Made by a program: the position numbers and the translations under genes
Notes under the pieces: generated by a model
The model's database searches: none
The model's input: only the letters and a program-made list of their open reading frames with translations
Told to the model about the DNA's origin: nothing
In this document: positions 48,634 through 57,381 of the stretch, piece by piece
How positions within the stretch are numbered: the first letter of the stretch is position 1
Layout: the number at the start of each line of letters is the position of its first letter
Origin: Rhodopseudomonas palustris
GTDB lineage: Bacteria > Pseudomonadota > Alphaproteobacteria > Rhizobiales > Xanthobacteraceae
Length of the DNA stretch: 64,000 nt
Direction of reading: 5' to 3'
Assembly (NCBI RefSeq): GCF_013415845.1
Contig: NZ_CP058907.1
Coordinates: forward strand, 3,348,001-3,412,000

Positions 48634-48831
48634 TCAGCTGACGAGAAGGATGGGGGCCTCGTGGTCCGCCGCCGGCGGCAGCGGGCGTGCCAGATGAGCC
48701 TCGGCGGCGCACAGCAGTTCGCGGTCGCACGGCCGATGCTCGGCCTCTTCCGCCGCGGCGCGCTCGAAGGAATCGATCAGCGAGGTCAGCCAATCGCGAT
48801 CGGAGTGGTCGTGGCAATACTGCTGCGCCAT
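48634..48831 (-). CDS. Small hypothetical protein (65 residues)
   Basis: A short frame with very strong G/C preference at third positions, unlike random antisense frames, which supports real coding. The sequence begins MAQQYCHDHSDRDWL, has a helical SLIDSFERAAAEEAEHRP and ends EAPILLVS. Two Cys in the middle (RPCDRELLC) are notable. I recognise no family. The stop lies 21 bases from the methyltransferase stop, convergent. The ribosome site is weak (GGACAGAG). Confidence 0.5.
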   Translation of the reverse strand: MAQQYCHDHSDRDWLTSLIDSFERAAAEEAEHRPCDRELLCAAEAHLARPLPPAADHEAPILLVS

Positions 48832-49230
48832 CTGCTCTGTCCATCATCCGAGGCACCTCGCGAGCCGCAGCGAAGTCCTCGACGCTCTTGCCCTGTACCG
48901 CGTCACCTTGTTCGAGTGCATCCCGCCAGGCGGGAACCTCAGTGATCACGTCTGCCGATATCCTCGCCGAAAATTCTTACGAATCCCCGACTGGAGCGGA
49001 TCGATCTGTCTCGACCGTCCATTTTGAACTGTCGTCCGACCGCCGCTGAAGGTTCAATGCCGCCCGAGGTCGTGCCGGAACGCGTCAAGCACGGGTGATG
49101 GCGGCTCCGGCGGTCATCCACATCCTTGTCGCGCTGGTGCATAACGCGCGATTGCGGCTTTCGCTCCCAAGGAAATCGGCGCTTTAGTCGCGCCCCGCAT
49201 CCGACAAATTCGACCCGATTATCGAGAGCT
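48832..49230. other. 399-base region upstream of dnaB
   Basis: No convincing gene. A minus-strand GTG-started frame from 48949 has poorer codon bias than the small gene it overlaps. The dnaB promoter must lie here, but I cannot point to a clear -35/-10 pair. Confidence 0.45.
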
Positions 49231-50727
49231 ATGGCCGCATCTGATTCGAACGTTCTAAAGCTCGCTCCGGAACCCGGCGCGCCGGCCTTCCGGACCGCGC
49301 CGCACAACATCGAGGCCGAACAGGCCCTGCTGGGCGCGATCCTGGTCAACAATGATGCGTTCTACCGGGTGTCTGACTTCCTCGAGCCGAAGCACTTTTT
49401 CGAGCCGATCCACCAGACCATCTTCGAAACCGCTGCCAGCATCATCCGCGCCGGCAAGGTCGCCACTCCGGTCACGCTGAAGACGTTCCTGGCCGCGGAT
49501 CTCGATCTCGGCGGTCTGACGGTCGCGCAATACCTGGCGCGCCTCGCTGCCGAAGCCACCACCATCATCAACGCCCAGGATTACGGGCGGACCATCTACG
49601 AGCTGTCGCTGCGCCGCGATCTGATCGGCATCGGCACCGACATGGTCAACGTCGCCTTCGACGCGCCAGTCGACTTCGCGCCGAAGAACCAGATCGAAGA
49701 CGCCGAGCGCCGGCTTTACGAACTGGCAGAATCCGGCCGCTACGACGGCGGCTTCCAGAAATTCTCCCAGGCGCTGACCACCGCGGTCGACATGGCGGCG
49801 AAGGCGTTCCAGCGCGACGGAAAACTGTCGGGCATCTCCACCGGGCTACGCGACCTCGACACCCGGATGGGCGGGCTGCAGCACTCCGACTTGATCGTGC
49901 TCGCCGGCCGCCCCGGCATGGGCAAGACCGCGCTCGCCACCAACATCGCCTACAACGTCGCCAAGGCTTATCGCGGCGAAGTGCAGCCGGATGGTTCGAC
50001 CAAGACCGTCAACGGCGGCATCGTCGGCTTCTTCAGTTGCGAAATGTCGGCCGAACAGCTCGCCACCCGTATTCTCGCCGAGCAGGCCGAGATCGCCTCG
50101 AGCAAGATCCGCCGCGGCGGCATCTCGGAAGCCGACTTCGACAAGCTTCGCGACGTCTCGATCGAATTGCAGTCGCTGCCGCTGTTCGTCGACGAAACCG
50201 GTGGTCTGTCGATCGCCCAGCTCACCGCCCGCGCCCGCCGCCTGAAGCGGCAGAAGGGCCTCGACATGATCGTGGTCGACTACATCCAGCTGCTGCAGGG
50301 CTCCAGCAAGAAGGGCGACAACCGCGTCCAGGAAGTCACCGAGATCACCACCAGCCTGAAGGCGCTGGCCAAGGAATTGAACGTCCCCGTCATCGCGCTG
50401 TCGCAGTTGTCGCGTCAGGTCGAATCCCGCGACGACAAGCGCCCGCAGCTCTCCGACTTGCGTGAATCCGGTTCGATCGAGCAGGACGCCGACGTCGTGA
50501 TCTTCGTGTTCCGCGAGGAATACTATCTGCAGAACAAGGAGCCGCGGCCCGGCACGCCCGAGCACGAGAAGTGGGCGACCGACATGGAGCTGGTCCACGG
50601 CAAGGCCGAAGTGATCATCGCCAAGCAGCGTCACGGTCCGACCGGCACCGTCGATCTGCAGTTCGAAGGTCAGTACACCCGCTTCAGCGATCTCACCGAC
50701 GACAGCCATCTGCCAGAACGGATTTGA
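49231..50727 (+). CDS. dnaB: Replicative DNA helicase DnaB
   Basis: A 498-residue hexameric helicase that unwinds DNA at the fork. The N-terminal domain (PHNIEAEQALLGAILVNNDAFYRV...) binds primase, a linker follows, then the RecA-like motor (~190-498): Walker A LAGRPGMGKTALA, H2 GFFSCEMSAEQLA, Walker B MIVVDYIQLL, H3 VIALSQLSRQVE, and DLRESGSIEQDADVV. No intein interrupts it. The ATG at 49231 fits the family; the frame is open further upstream. alr follows 67 bases later. Confidence 0.97.
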   Translation: MAASDSNVLKLAPEPGAPAFRTAPHNIEAEQALLGAILVNNDAFYRVSDFLEPKHFFEPIHQTIFETAASIIRAGKVATPVTLKTFLAADLDLGGLTVAQYLARLAAEATTIINAQDYGRTIYELSLRRDLIGIGTDMVNVAFDAPVDFAPKNQIEDAERRLYELAESGRYDGGFQKFSQALTTAVDMAAKAFQRDGKLSGISTGLRDLDTRMGGLQHSDLIVLAGRPGMGKTALATNIAYNVAKAYRGEVQPDGSTKTVNGGIVGFFSCEMSAEQLATRILAEQAEIASSKIRRGGISEADFDKLRDVSIELQSLPLFVDETGGLSIAQLTARARRLKRQKGLDMIVVDYIQLLQGSSKKGDNRVQEVTEITTSLKALAKELNVPVIALSQLSRQVESRDDKRPQLSDLRESGSIEQDADVVIFVFREEYYLQNKEPRPGTPEHEKWATDMELVHGKAEVIIAKQRHGPTGTVDLQFEGQYTRFSDLTDDSHLPERI

Positions 50728-50794
50728 CGCCGGAGCGGATCTGAGCCGCGCCGGCTGCCGTTGAACGGCCCGCAGGCAACGCATAAGGTGCGCT

Positions 50795-52036
50795 ATGCAT
50801 ATCCTTCCCGATCCGAACGCCACCGTCGCCGAGTTGTTGACGCCGGAGGCGGGCAAAGCTGCTGAGTTCGCCGCGGCCAACGCGGCCGCGTCCGGCATTC
50901 TCACCATCGATCTCGACGCGCTGGTCGCGAACTGGCGCAAGCTCGAAAAGACCGCCATCCCCTCCGAATGCGCCGGTGTGGTCAAGGGCGACGCCTATGG
51001 CTGCGGCGCCGGCCCCGTCACCAAGGCGCTGCTCGCGGCCGGCTGCAAGACCTTCTTCGTCGCCACGCTGAGCGAAGCACGCGTCGTGCGCGAAGCCGCG
51101 CCCAACGCGACGCTCTACGTGCTCGACGGGTTCTTCCCGAACTCAGGCGACGAATTCGCCAAGCTGAATTGCCAGCCGGTGATCGGTGATCTGTACGAAC
51201 TCGCCGAATGGGACGTGTTCTGCCGCCGCACCGGTTGGCGTGGCGGCGCGGCGCTTCACATCGACACCGGCATGAGCCGGCTCGGGCTGACCATCGTCGA
51301 GGCGCAAGGCATCGTGCCGCGCATCGTCGCCGGTGACCACGGCATCACGCTGGTGATCAGCCACCTCGCCTGCGCCGATCTCGTCAACCATCAGCTCAAC
51401 GCCAAGCAGGCCGCGGCATTTCGCGAGATCGCCGGTCAGTTCACCGGCGTGTCGGCGTCGCTGTCGGCTTCGTCTGGCATCTTCCTCGGGCCGCAGTTCG
51501 CGTTCGATCTGGTCCGCCCCGGCGCGGCGCTGTACGGCATCAACCCCACGCCGGAAGCCGACAATCCGATGCAGCCGGTGGTCGACCTGAAGGCTCGTAT
51601 CGTCCAGGTCCGCAGCGTCGAGCGCGGCGACACCGTCGGCTACGGCGCGACCTGGAGCGCACGGCGTCCGAGCAAGATCGCAGTGGTGTCGGCCGGCTAT
51701 GCGGACGGTTACTTCCGCGCGGCCGGATCGAGCGACGGCACCCGCGGCGCCGACGTGATCATCGCCGGTCAGCGCTGCCCGATCGCCGGCCGGATCTCGA
51801 TGGACCTGCTCGCGGTCGACATCACCGACCTGCCCGCCAACGCCGCGCGCCGCGGCATGATGGCCACCCTGATCGGCGACGGCATCACCGTCGACGAACT
51901 CGGGCATCACTTCGGCACGATCGGCTACGAGGTGCTGACCAGCCTCGGCCGCCGCTACACCCGGATCTACAAAGGCGGCGACGCCAAGCCGCAAACCGAA
52001 CCGGCAGCGGTCGAGCCGGTGGCTCCGGCGAGCTGA
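50795..52036 (+). CDS. alr: Alanine racemase
   Basis: A 413-residue PLP enzyme producing D-alanine for peptidoglycan. The PLP Lys lies in CAGVVKGDAYGCGAG, the substrate channel includes HIDTGMSRLGL, and the second catalytic base Tyr is in DTVGYGATWSA. The ISMDLLAVDIT and GYEVLTSLGRRYTRIY elements of the C-terminal beta domain are intact. About 35 extra residues precede the barrel and 20 follow it. It may be cotranscribed with dnaB. A palindromic repeat begins 26 bases after the stop. Confidence 0.95.
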   Translation: MHILPDPNATVAELLTPEAGKAAEFAAANAAASGILTIDLDALVANWRKLEKTAIPSECAGVVKGDAYGCGAGPVTKALLAAGCKTFFVATLSEARVVREAAPNATLYVLDGFFPNSGDEFAKLNCQPVIGDLYELAEWDVFCRRTGWRGGAALHIDTGMSRLGLTIVEAQGIVPRIVAGDHGITLVISHLACADLVNHQLNAKQAAAFREIAGQFTGVSASLSASSGIFLGPQFAFDLVRPGAALYGINPTPEADNPMQPVVDLKARIVQVRSVERGDTVGYGATWSARRPSKIAVVSAGYADGYFRAAGSSDGTRGADVIIAGQRCPIAGRISMDLLAVDITDLPANAARRGMMATLIGDGITVDELGHHFGTIGYEVLTSLGRRYTRIYKGGDAKPQTEPAAVEPVAPAS

Positions 52037-52062
52037 GCCGCGCTTCAACTACAAACTCTCCC

Positions 52063-52143
52063 CGTCATTGCGAGGAGCGAAGCAACGAAGCAATCCAGCA
52101 CAGTGAACTACGCTGGATTGCTTCGCTTCGCTCACAATGACGG
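52063..52143. repeat. Palindromic dispersed-type repeat downstream of alr
   Basis: The segment begins CGTCATTGCGAGGAGCGAAG and ends with its inverted counterpart CTTCGCTCACAATGACG, with a long inner match of CAATCCAGC and GCTGGATTG. The whole can fold into one imperfect hairpin of about 80 bases. The sequence CGTCATTGCGAGGAGCGAAGC is familiar as a repeat scattered through Bradyrhizobium/Rhodopseudomonas genomes. It sits between convergent genes, the usual place for REP-like elements. Confidence 0.85.
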
Positions 52144-52161
52144 ATGGCCTCGCTTCGCTTT

Positions 52162-52419
52162 TCAATCTTCGTGGACCAGAAACAAAAAGCCGGTGATCGC
52201 CGCCATGAAGGCGAATGATCCGGCGACGCCGACCACGAAGATGATGCGCACCAGGATCGGCGCCTCGCTGGTCGCGATCACGCTCGACAGACCGAAGTAA
52301 TTGTTGAACAGCACGATGCCGGCGAACAGCGCGCCGAACGCCGCGCCCATGCCGAAATGGCCGGCGACCTGGCGCCATTTGCGGCGCTCGTGATCGTTGT
52401 CGTGACGACGCGGGGTCAT
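52162..52419 (-). CDS. Small two-span membrane protein of unknown function
   Basis: An 85-residue protein with a charged start (PRRHDNDHERRKWRQ), two hydrophobic segments (~22-42 GMGAAFGALFAGIVLFNNYFG and ~52-80 LVRIIFVVGVAGSFAFMAAITGFLFL) and a short acidic end. I do not recognise a family. Its ATG overlaps the stop of the large upstream membrane protein by four bases, so the two are probably made together. Confidence 0.75.
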   Translation of the reverse strand: MTPRRHDNDHERRKWRQVAGHFGMGAAFGALFAGIVLFNNYFGLSSVIATSEAPILVRIIFVVGVAGSFAFMAAITGFLFLVHED

Positions 52420-54056
52420 TGCACCGGCGAGCTTAGCTCACCGGCATGAACGCGGCCAGCGGAACCCGGCTGGGCCTGCGGCGGCGTCACGCGATACAGC
52501 GCGACATAATTGCCCCGATAGGCCGGCGAGAGCTCCGGCGACGGCACGGTGGCCGGCGGCTCGAGCATCAGCACCGCGTCGAAGCGGTGGGGCCAGTCGG
52601 CGAGATAATTCTTGCAGCGGTGCCCCGCCTGCCCGACCTGCAACGACGCCGTCTCCATCAGCATCGACAGCTCCACCGGCTCGCAAAGCGGCGCCGCATA
52701 GGACGCAAACGCCGGCTTCACCACCATCGGCTGCTGCGTGGCGTCGGCAAACATCAACGGCCAGAACGCGCGCCGCTCGATCGTCAGCAGTGCCCCGACG
52801 TGGTTGTCGAGCGGGAAGTAACGGGCCAACGCGCGGCCGGCCTGCGCCGCGGCAATGATATCAACCGCGCGGCCGCGGGCCATCAGCACCCGCTCGCCAG
52901 GCTCGACATGTGCGATCGCAGCGCGCAGCTCGGCGAGATCATGGCGATGGTCGTACCAGTCCTTCGATACATAGGCCGATCGCCCGGCGATCAACGCGAT
53001 CACCAGTGCTGCAACGGCCACAGCGCGGCGCGGCGAGAGCTGCGGCAGCATGCCGGCGAACAGCAGCACGGCCGCCATCACCGCGAGGCGAATGTCGAGA
53101 AAGCTGCCGCCCTTGTACATCGCCGGCACGATCACAAAGCCAGCCGCCAGCACCACCAGGGTCAGCGGCAACGCCGGCGCCCACCGCGCACCGGTTATCA
53201 CCAGTCCGAGCGCGATCAACAACGCACCGACGCTCAGCATCGTCACGACTTCGCTGGTCGTCATCACCGGCGCAAATAGATCCCACATCTTCGCAAGGCC
53301 GCGCCACGGGCCGACCCCGGCGCCGGCTTCGGAGAGCGGGCTTGCCAGATACAGCGCGACCGCCGGAGCGAGCGCGAGCGTCAGCAGCAGGGCCGAGACC
53401 GCCATCTCGCGGAACACCGGCGCGCCATCCCGCCGGGCTCGCACGATCCGCGCCATCTCTTCGCTGCCGATCAGAAGCGCGAACAGCGCCACGCCGAAGA
53501 TGTGCGAGAAAAAGGTCAAAGCGGCGAATGCGGCACCGATCACCACCGCCGCCACGTTGCGGTTACGCCGGCGCAGCGCGATCCAGGCGGCCGCGCCGAT
53601 CAGCGCGAGACCGAGCGACAGCAGGAAATTCATGAAGCCGAGAAAGAACACGGCGTTGTAAGCGACGACGCCGGAGGCGAGTGACCAATAGGAGAACCGG
53701 CCGAACACCACGCGGTGATACACGATGGCGCCGATCACCGGCATCAGCAGGCTGAGCGCCAGCAGGATGCGGCCGCCGACGTGAACGCTCGACACCTTGA
53801 GCAGCGCCGCGCCGATCACGTCCATGCCGAGATTAGGCAGGATCCGCCAATGCGGCGCGTACACCTGCGACAGGATTGGATCGTCCGGATGCGCCAGCAC
53901 GAAGTAGCGCGCCAAATGATTGGGATAGTCGAGCACCGGCGGCACGTCGACCATCAGGAGCGGCACCAGCAGGACAACCAGAAGCGCGGCCGCCGCAGCC
54001 CACCAGCCGAGCGTCGGTCCGCCGCCCGGCGCGGCATCGGCAGCCTTGATCATCAC
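52416..54056 (-). CDS. Multi-span membrane protein, possibly glycosyltransferase-like
   Basis: A 546-residue protein with about ten to twelve hydrophobic segments in the first ~400 residues and a soluble C-terminal part of about 140 (starting near GERVLMARGRAVDIIAAAQAG). After the first helix comes VDVPPVLDYPNHLARYFVL, an acidic/aromatic periplasmic loop of the kind seen in GT-C membrane glycosyltransferases, where an Asp in the first loop is catalytic. That resemblance is only positional, so the function stays open. The start is ATG 54056 or 54053. It overlaps the 85-residue gene by four bases. Confidence 0.75.
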   Translation of the reverse strand: MMIKAADAAPGGGPTLGWWAAAAALLVVLLVPLLMVDVPPVLDYPNHLARYFVLAHPDDPILSQVYAPHWRILPNLGMDVIGAALLKVSSVHVGGRILLALSLLMPVIGAIVYHRVVFGRFSYWSLASGVVAYNAVFFLGFMNFLLSLGLALIGAAAWIALRRRNRNVAAVVIGAAFAALTFFSHIFGVALFALLIGSEEMARIVRARRDGAPVFREMAVSALLLTLALAPAVALYLASPLSEAGAGVGPWRGLAKMWDLFAPVMTTSEVVTMLSVGALLIALGLVITGARWAPALPLTLVVLAAGFVIVPAMYKGGSFLDIRLAVMAAVLLFAGMLPQLSPRRAVAVAALVIALIAGRSAYVSKDWYDHRHDLAELRAAIAHVEPGERVLMARGRAVDIIAAAQAGRALARYFPLDNHVGALLTIERRAFWPLMFADATQQPMVVKPAFASYAAPLCEPVELSMLMETASLQVGQAGHRCKNYLADWPHRFDAVLMLEPPATVPSPELSPAYRGNYVALYRVTPPQAQPGSAGRVHAGELSSPVQ

Positions 54057-54511
54057 GCGAAGTCCCCTCGCCCCGTGTCTGGTCGCGGCGGATCATCGCG
54101 CGCTGCGCGTTAGCACGAGGTCAATGCAGGCCCTGAAACCTGGGCGGCGATCGCTCGAAATTGGACGGTGAAAGGCACGCATCCTAAACAAAGAGTAAAT
54201 ATCGCGATATCGAGGATGCGGCATTGACTGGCGAAACAGAAGTTCGTCATCACGCTTTGCAACTCGCGCGCGCCGGCGCCGGCCATCCCACCGGCATCGT
54301 GGTCTCGACCGGCCCGATGAGCCCCTGTTCCTGTACAACGGCTTTGCGCGCGGCACCTCATCAGCACCGAGGCAGCAAATTCGCTCCGGGCCTATGCCAG
54401 CACTCCGGTGACGTTCAAACGCTTCGGCGCGCTGACCTGAGAGGTCGTATTGTGGGTCTCAAACCAGGCGCTGCGGCGGCCAACTAATCGGGCCGATCCC
54501 GTGCGTCGCAA
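54057..54511. other. 455-base region with possible decayed coding fragments
   Basis: No intact gene is convincing. On the plus strand, 54316-54357 reads DEPLFLYNGFARGT and, in a different frame, 54360-54440 reads ISTEAANSLRAYASTPV... to a TGA, both with G/C-ending codons. They could be remnants of one gene broken by small deletions, or chance. Promoters for the two minus-strand-flanking genes may also lie here. Confidence 0.4.
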
Positions 54512-54904
54512 TCAGTGCCGCGAGAACAGGTCGCGCAGCCGGCACAGCGTGGTGGTGATATCGAAGCGCTGGTCGGGCAAGGCTTCGCCCTTGACGATGT
54601 GCTCGAGCGCCGTCGCCGGGTCGGTCTCGCCGGTGAGCAGCACGTCGGCGCCGCGCTTCTTCATGTGACGAACGAAGCCGTCGCCAGCGCTGCCCGCGAC
54701 GATCAGCTCGACGCCGTCGAGCGGATGCGGGCCGTCGTCCTTGAAGTAGTGCGGGAGTTGTTCTTTCGTCAGTTCAACCTGGGACGGCGGTGGCAGCGGT
54801 CGACCGTCGCGATGCTCGGCGAGATCGTACACCATCCAGCGTGACGCCTGCCCAGCATGACCGCTGATCGTGGCCCAGTCTTGGGTAGGGATGGCGATCT
54901 TCAT
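54512..54904 (-). CDS. NifX/NifB-type dinitrogenase iron-molybdenum cofactor domain protein
   Basis: A 130-residue single-domain protein of the Nitro_FeMo-Co family (PF02579 type). It starts MKIAIPTQDWATISGHAGQASRW, continues with YDL...QLPHYFKDDGPHPLDGVELIVAGSAGDGFVRHMKKRGADVLLTGETDP, and ends LCRLRDLF. NifX, NafY and the NifB tail use this fold to bind FeMo-cofactor or its precursor. No other nif gene is in the window, so it may serve nitrogenase from a distance or have another role. It stands alone, divergent from radA. Confidence 0.88.
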   Translation of the reverse strand: MKIAIPTQDWATISGHAGQASRWMVYDLAEHRDGRPLPPPSQVELTKEQLPHYFKDDGPHPLDGVELIVAGSAGDGFVRHMKKRGADVLLTGETDPATALEHIVKGEALPDQRFDITTTLCRLRDLFSRH

Positions 54905-55051
54905 GTCCGGTCTTTCCCATGCACTTTCGAGGCGGCTGCTGATTGTCGGGATCCTCGATCAAATCTCGGCATCTGTCTGCTGGACCGTTGACGAATAGAA
55001 CAAAATGTGAACATCAATGACACACCTTTCCGGGTCAAGCCGAGCACCCTC

Positions 55052-56509
55052 ATGGCCAAAGCTTCCTCCTCCTTCGTCTGTCAGAACTGTGGTGCGGCGT
55101 TCAATCGCTGGCAGGGCAAATGCGAGGCCTGCGGCGAGTGGAATACGCTGGTCGAAGAAGCCGGTGACAACGCAGTGCCGGTGTCGATCCGCGCCAAGCG
55201 GCGGGGCCGGACGTTCAAACTCGAATCGCTGGCCGGCAAGAGCAACGACGCCCCTCGCCTGCCCTCCGGCATGGCCGAACTCGACCGTGTCACCGGCGGC
55301 GGCTTCGTGCGCGGCTCGGTGCTGCTGGTCGGCGGCGATCCGGGTATCGGCAAGTCGACGCTGCTGACCCAGGCCACAAGCCTGATGGCCAAGGCCGGTC
55401 ACCGCACCGTTTACATTTCCGGCGAAGAAGCGATTGCCCAGGTGCGGCTGCGCGCCGAACGGCTCGGCCTCGCCTCGGCACCGGTCGAGCTCGCCGCCGA
55501 AACGTCGGTCGAGGACATCGTCGCGACGTTGTCCGAAGGCGCGACGCCGAAGCTGATCGTGATCGATTCAATTCAGACGATGTGGACCGACACAGTGGAG
55601 TCGGCGCCCGGCACGGTGACCCAGGTCCGTGCCTCGGCGCAGGCGCTGATCCGCTTCGCCAAGAAGACCGGCGCGGCGATCATCCTGGTCGGCCACGTCA
55701 CCAAGGACGGCCAGATCGCCGGCCCCCGCGTCGTCGAGCACATGGTCGACGCGGTGCTGTCGTTCGAAGGCGAAGGCTCGCAGCAGTTCCGCATCCTGCG
55801 CTCGGTGAAGAACCGCTTCGGCCCGACCGATGAGATCGGCGTGTTCGAAATGACCGGCCTGGGGCTGCGCGAAGTCAGCAACCCGTCGGAGCTGTTTCTG
55901 TCCGAGCGCGACCTAGGCTCGCCGGGCACCGCCGTATTTGCCGGCATCGAAGGCACCCGGCCGGTACTGGTGGAATTGCAGGCACTGGTGGCCCCCTCGA
56001 CGCTCGGCACGCCGCGGCGCGCGGTGGTCGGATGGGATTCGGCGCGGCTGTCGATGGTTCTGGCGGTGCTCGAAGCGCACTGCGGCGTCAAGCTGAGTGG
56101 CTACGATGTCTATTTCAATGTCGCCGGCGGCCTGCGCATCAACGAGCCCGCCGCCGACCTTGCCGCCGCTGCAGCCCTCGTATCATCCCTAGCGAACGCA
56201 CCGCTGCCGACCGACGCGGTGTATTTCGGCGAGATCTCGCTGTCGGGCGCGGTTCGCCCGGTGGCGCAGACCCCGGCGCGGCTGAAGGAAGCCGCCAAAC
56301 TCGGCTTTGCCCGCGCGGTGCTGCCGGAACAGACCCGCGGCGAAACACCCGCTGATGCCGGTCTGGCGCTGCAATCGGTCGGCGGCCTGTCCAGTCTGGT
56401 GGCGGATATCGCCGCGCGCGGCACGCGGCGGGGCGACGACGATGGTGCGCCGCGGACGAAAGCTGCCTCAAATGCAACACCGGCGCGATTCCGGCGCCAG
56501 GAAGCTTGA
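55052..56509 (+). CDS. radA: DNA repair protein RadA
   Basis: A 485-residue branch-migration ATPase of recombination. Order of domains: N-terminal zinc finger with two C-x2-C pairs (VCQNCGAAF, CEACGEW), RecA-like core with Walker A GGDPGIGKSTL (~95), the KNRFG motif (SVKNRFGPTDEIG), and a Lon-protease-like C-terminal domain (GYDVYFNVAGGLRINEPAADLA). The catalytic Ser of Lon is absent, as normal for RadA. The ATG at 55052 (MAKASSSFVC) is the family start; the frame is open 45 bases further. cvpA follows after 213 bases. Confidence 0.96.
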   Translation: MAKASSSFVCQNCGAAFNRWQGKCEACGEWNTLVEEAGDNAVPVSIRAKRRGRTFKLESLAGKSNDAPRLPSGMAELDRVTGGGFVRGSVLLVGGDPGIGKSTLLTQATSLMAKAGHRTVYISGEEAIAQVRLRAERLGLASAPVELAAETSVEDIVATLSEGATPKLIVIDSIQTMWTDTVESAPGTVTQVRASAQALIRFAKKTGAAIILVGHVTKDGQIAGPRVVEHMVDAVLSFEGEGSQQFRILRSVKNRFGPTDEIGVFEMTGLGLREVSNPSELFLSERDLGSPGTAVFAGIEGTRPVLVELQALVAPSTLGTPRRAVVGWDSARLSMVLAVLEAHCGVKLSGYDVYFNVAGGLRINEPAADLAAAAALVSSLANAPLPTDAVYFGEISLSGAVRPVAQTPARLKEAAKLGFARAVLPEQTRGETPADAGLALQSVGGLSSLVADIAARGTRRGDDDGAPRTKAASNATPARFRRQEA

Positions 56510-56722
56510 AGCGGCGTGACGTTTCCGGGACGCGCCGCTATACAACGGCCGCGCAAGCTGAACGTATCCGGCCACCAAGCTTTAACCCAGCGGAACATTG
56601 CTGTAGCGAGGCGGACGGGGGTGGTTTTCTCGCCTTGCGCCGCGTGCCATACCACCGTCACCTGTGCCGACCCCGTGCACGCCGATTCGCCGTTGTGCTG
56701 ACCGAGCGGACCTGACCTGCCG

Positions 56723-57358
56723 ATGCCGATTACCATCCTTGATCTCGTTGTTCTCGCGGTGATGTTGGTGTCGGGGCTGCTCGCGATGGTGCGCGGCTTC
56801 ATGCGCGAAGTGCTGTCGATCGCGGCCTGGGGCGCCGCCGCGCTGGTGACGCTGTACGCATTTCAAAAGCTGATGCCGACAGCGCGGACCTATTTCTCGT
56901 CGGAGACGGTCGCCGCCGTGGTGGTGATCGCTGGCGTGTTCCTCGGCACCCTGATCATCGTGTCGATCATCACGGTGCGGATCTCGGACATGATCCTGGA
57001 TTCGCGCATCGGCGCGCTCGATCGCACCCTCGGTTTTCTGTTCGGTCTCGCCCGCGGTCTTCTGATCGTGGTGGTGGCGTATCTGTTCTTCAACTGGCTG
57101 GTGCCGGACAAGCAGCGCCCCGAGTGGGTCACCAACGCGAAGTCGCGCACCGTGCTGCAAGGAACCGGCGATTGGCTGATGACGCTCTTGCCGGACGACC
57201 CTGAAAATACCATCTTGAAGCGGTTCAAGAAGAACAAGCCGGAAGAAGACCAGCAGCAGACCGAGGATTCGGCTGCTCCCGGTGCCAATGACGGCTACAG
57301 CAAACCCGCCCGTGACGGCCTGAAAAAGCTGATAGAGGGCAAACCGGCCACGCGCTGA
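56723..57358 (+). CDS. cvpA: CvpA family membrane protein
   Basis: A 211-residue protein with four hydrophobic segments in the first ~140 residues (ITILDLVVLAVMLVSGLLAMVRGFMREVLSI... to RGLLIVVVAYLFFNWL) and a soluble charged tail. CvpA is required for colicin V production in E. coli and affects envelope integrity; biochemical role unclear. It lies 23 bases before purF, the same cvpA-purF order as E. coli. Confidence 0.93.
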   Translation: MPITILDLVVLAVMLVSGLLAMVRGFMREVLSIAAWGAAALVTLYAFQKLMPTARTYFSSETVAAVVVIAGVFLGTLIIVSIITVRISDMILDSRIGALDRTLGFLFGLARGLLIVVVAYLFFNWLVPDKQRPEWVTNAKSRTVLQGTGDWLMTLLPDDPENTILKRFKKNKPEEDQQQTEDSAAPGANDGYSKPARDGLKKLIEGKPATR

Positions 57359-57381
57359 GCGTGTCCTACAAGAGAGGCGCG

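Noticed and set aside
48524..48949. A 141-codon GTG-started minus-strand frame overlapping the 65-residue gene
   Set aside because: Its first part has weaker codon bias and its second part is an out-of-phase shadow of the better-supported small gene and of the methyltransferase.
54224..54487. An 87-codon plus-strand frame in the 455-base gap
   Set aside because: The frame has mixed composition and the codon-biased stretches within it lie in other frames.
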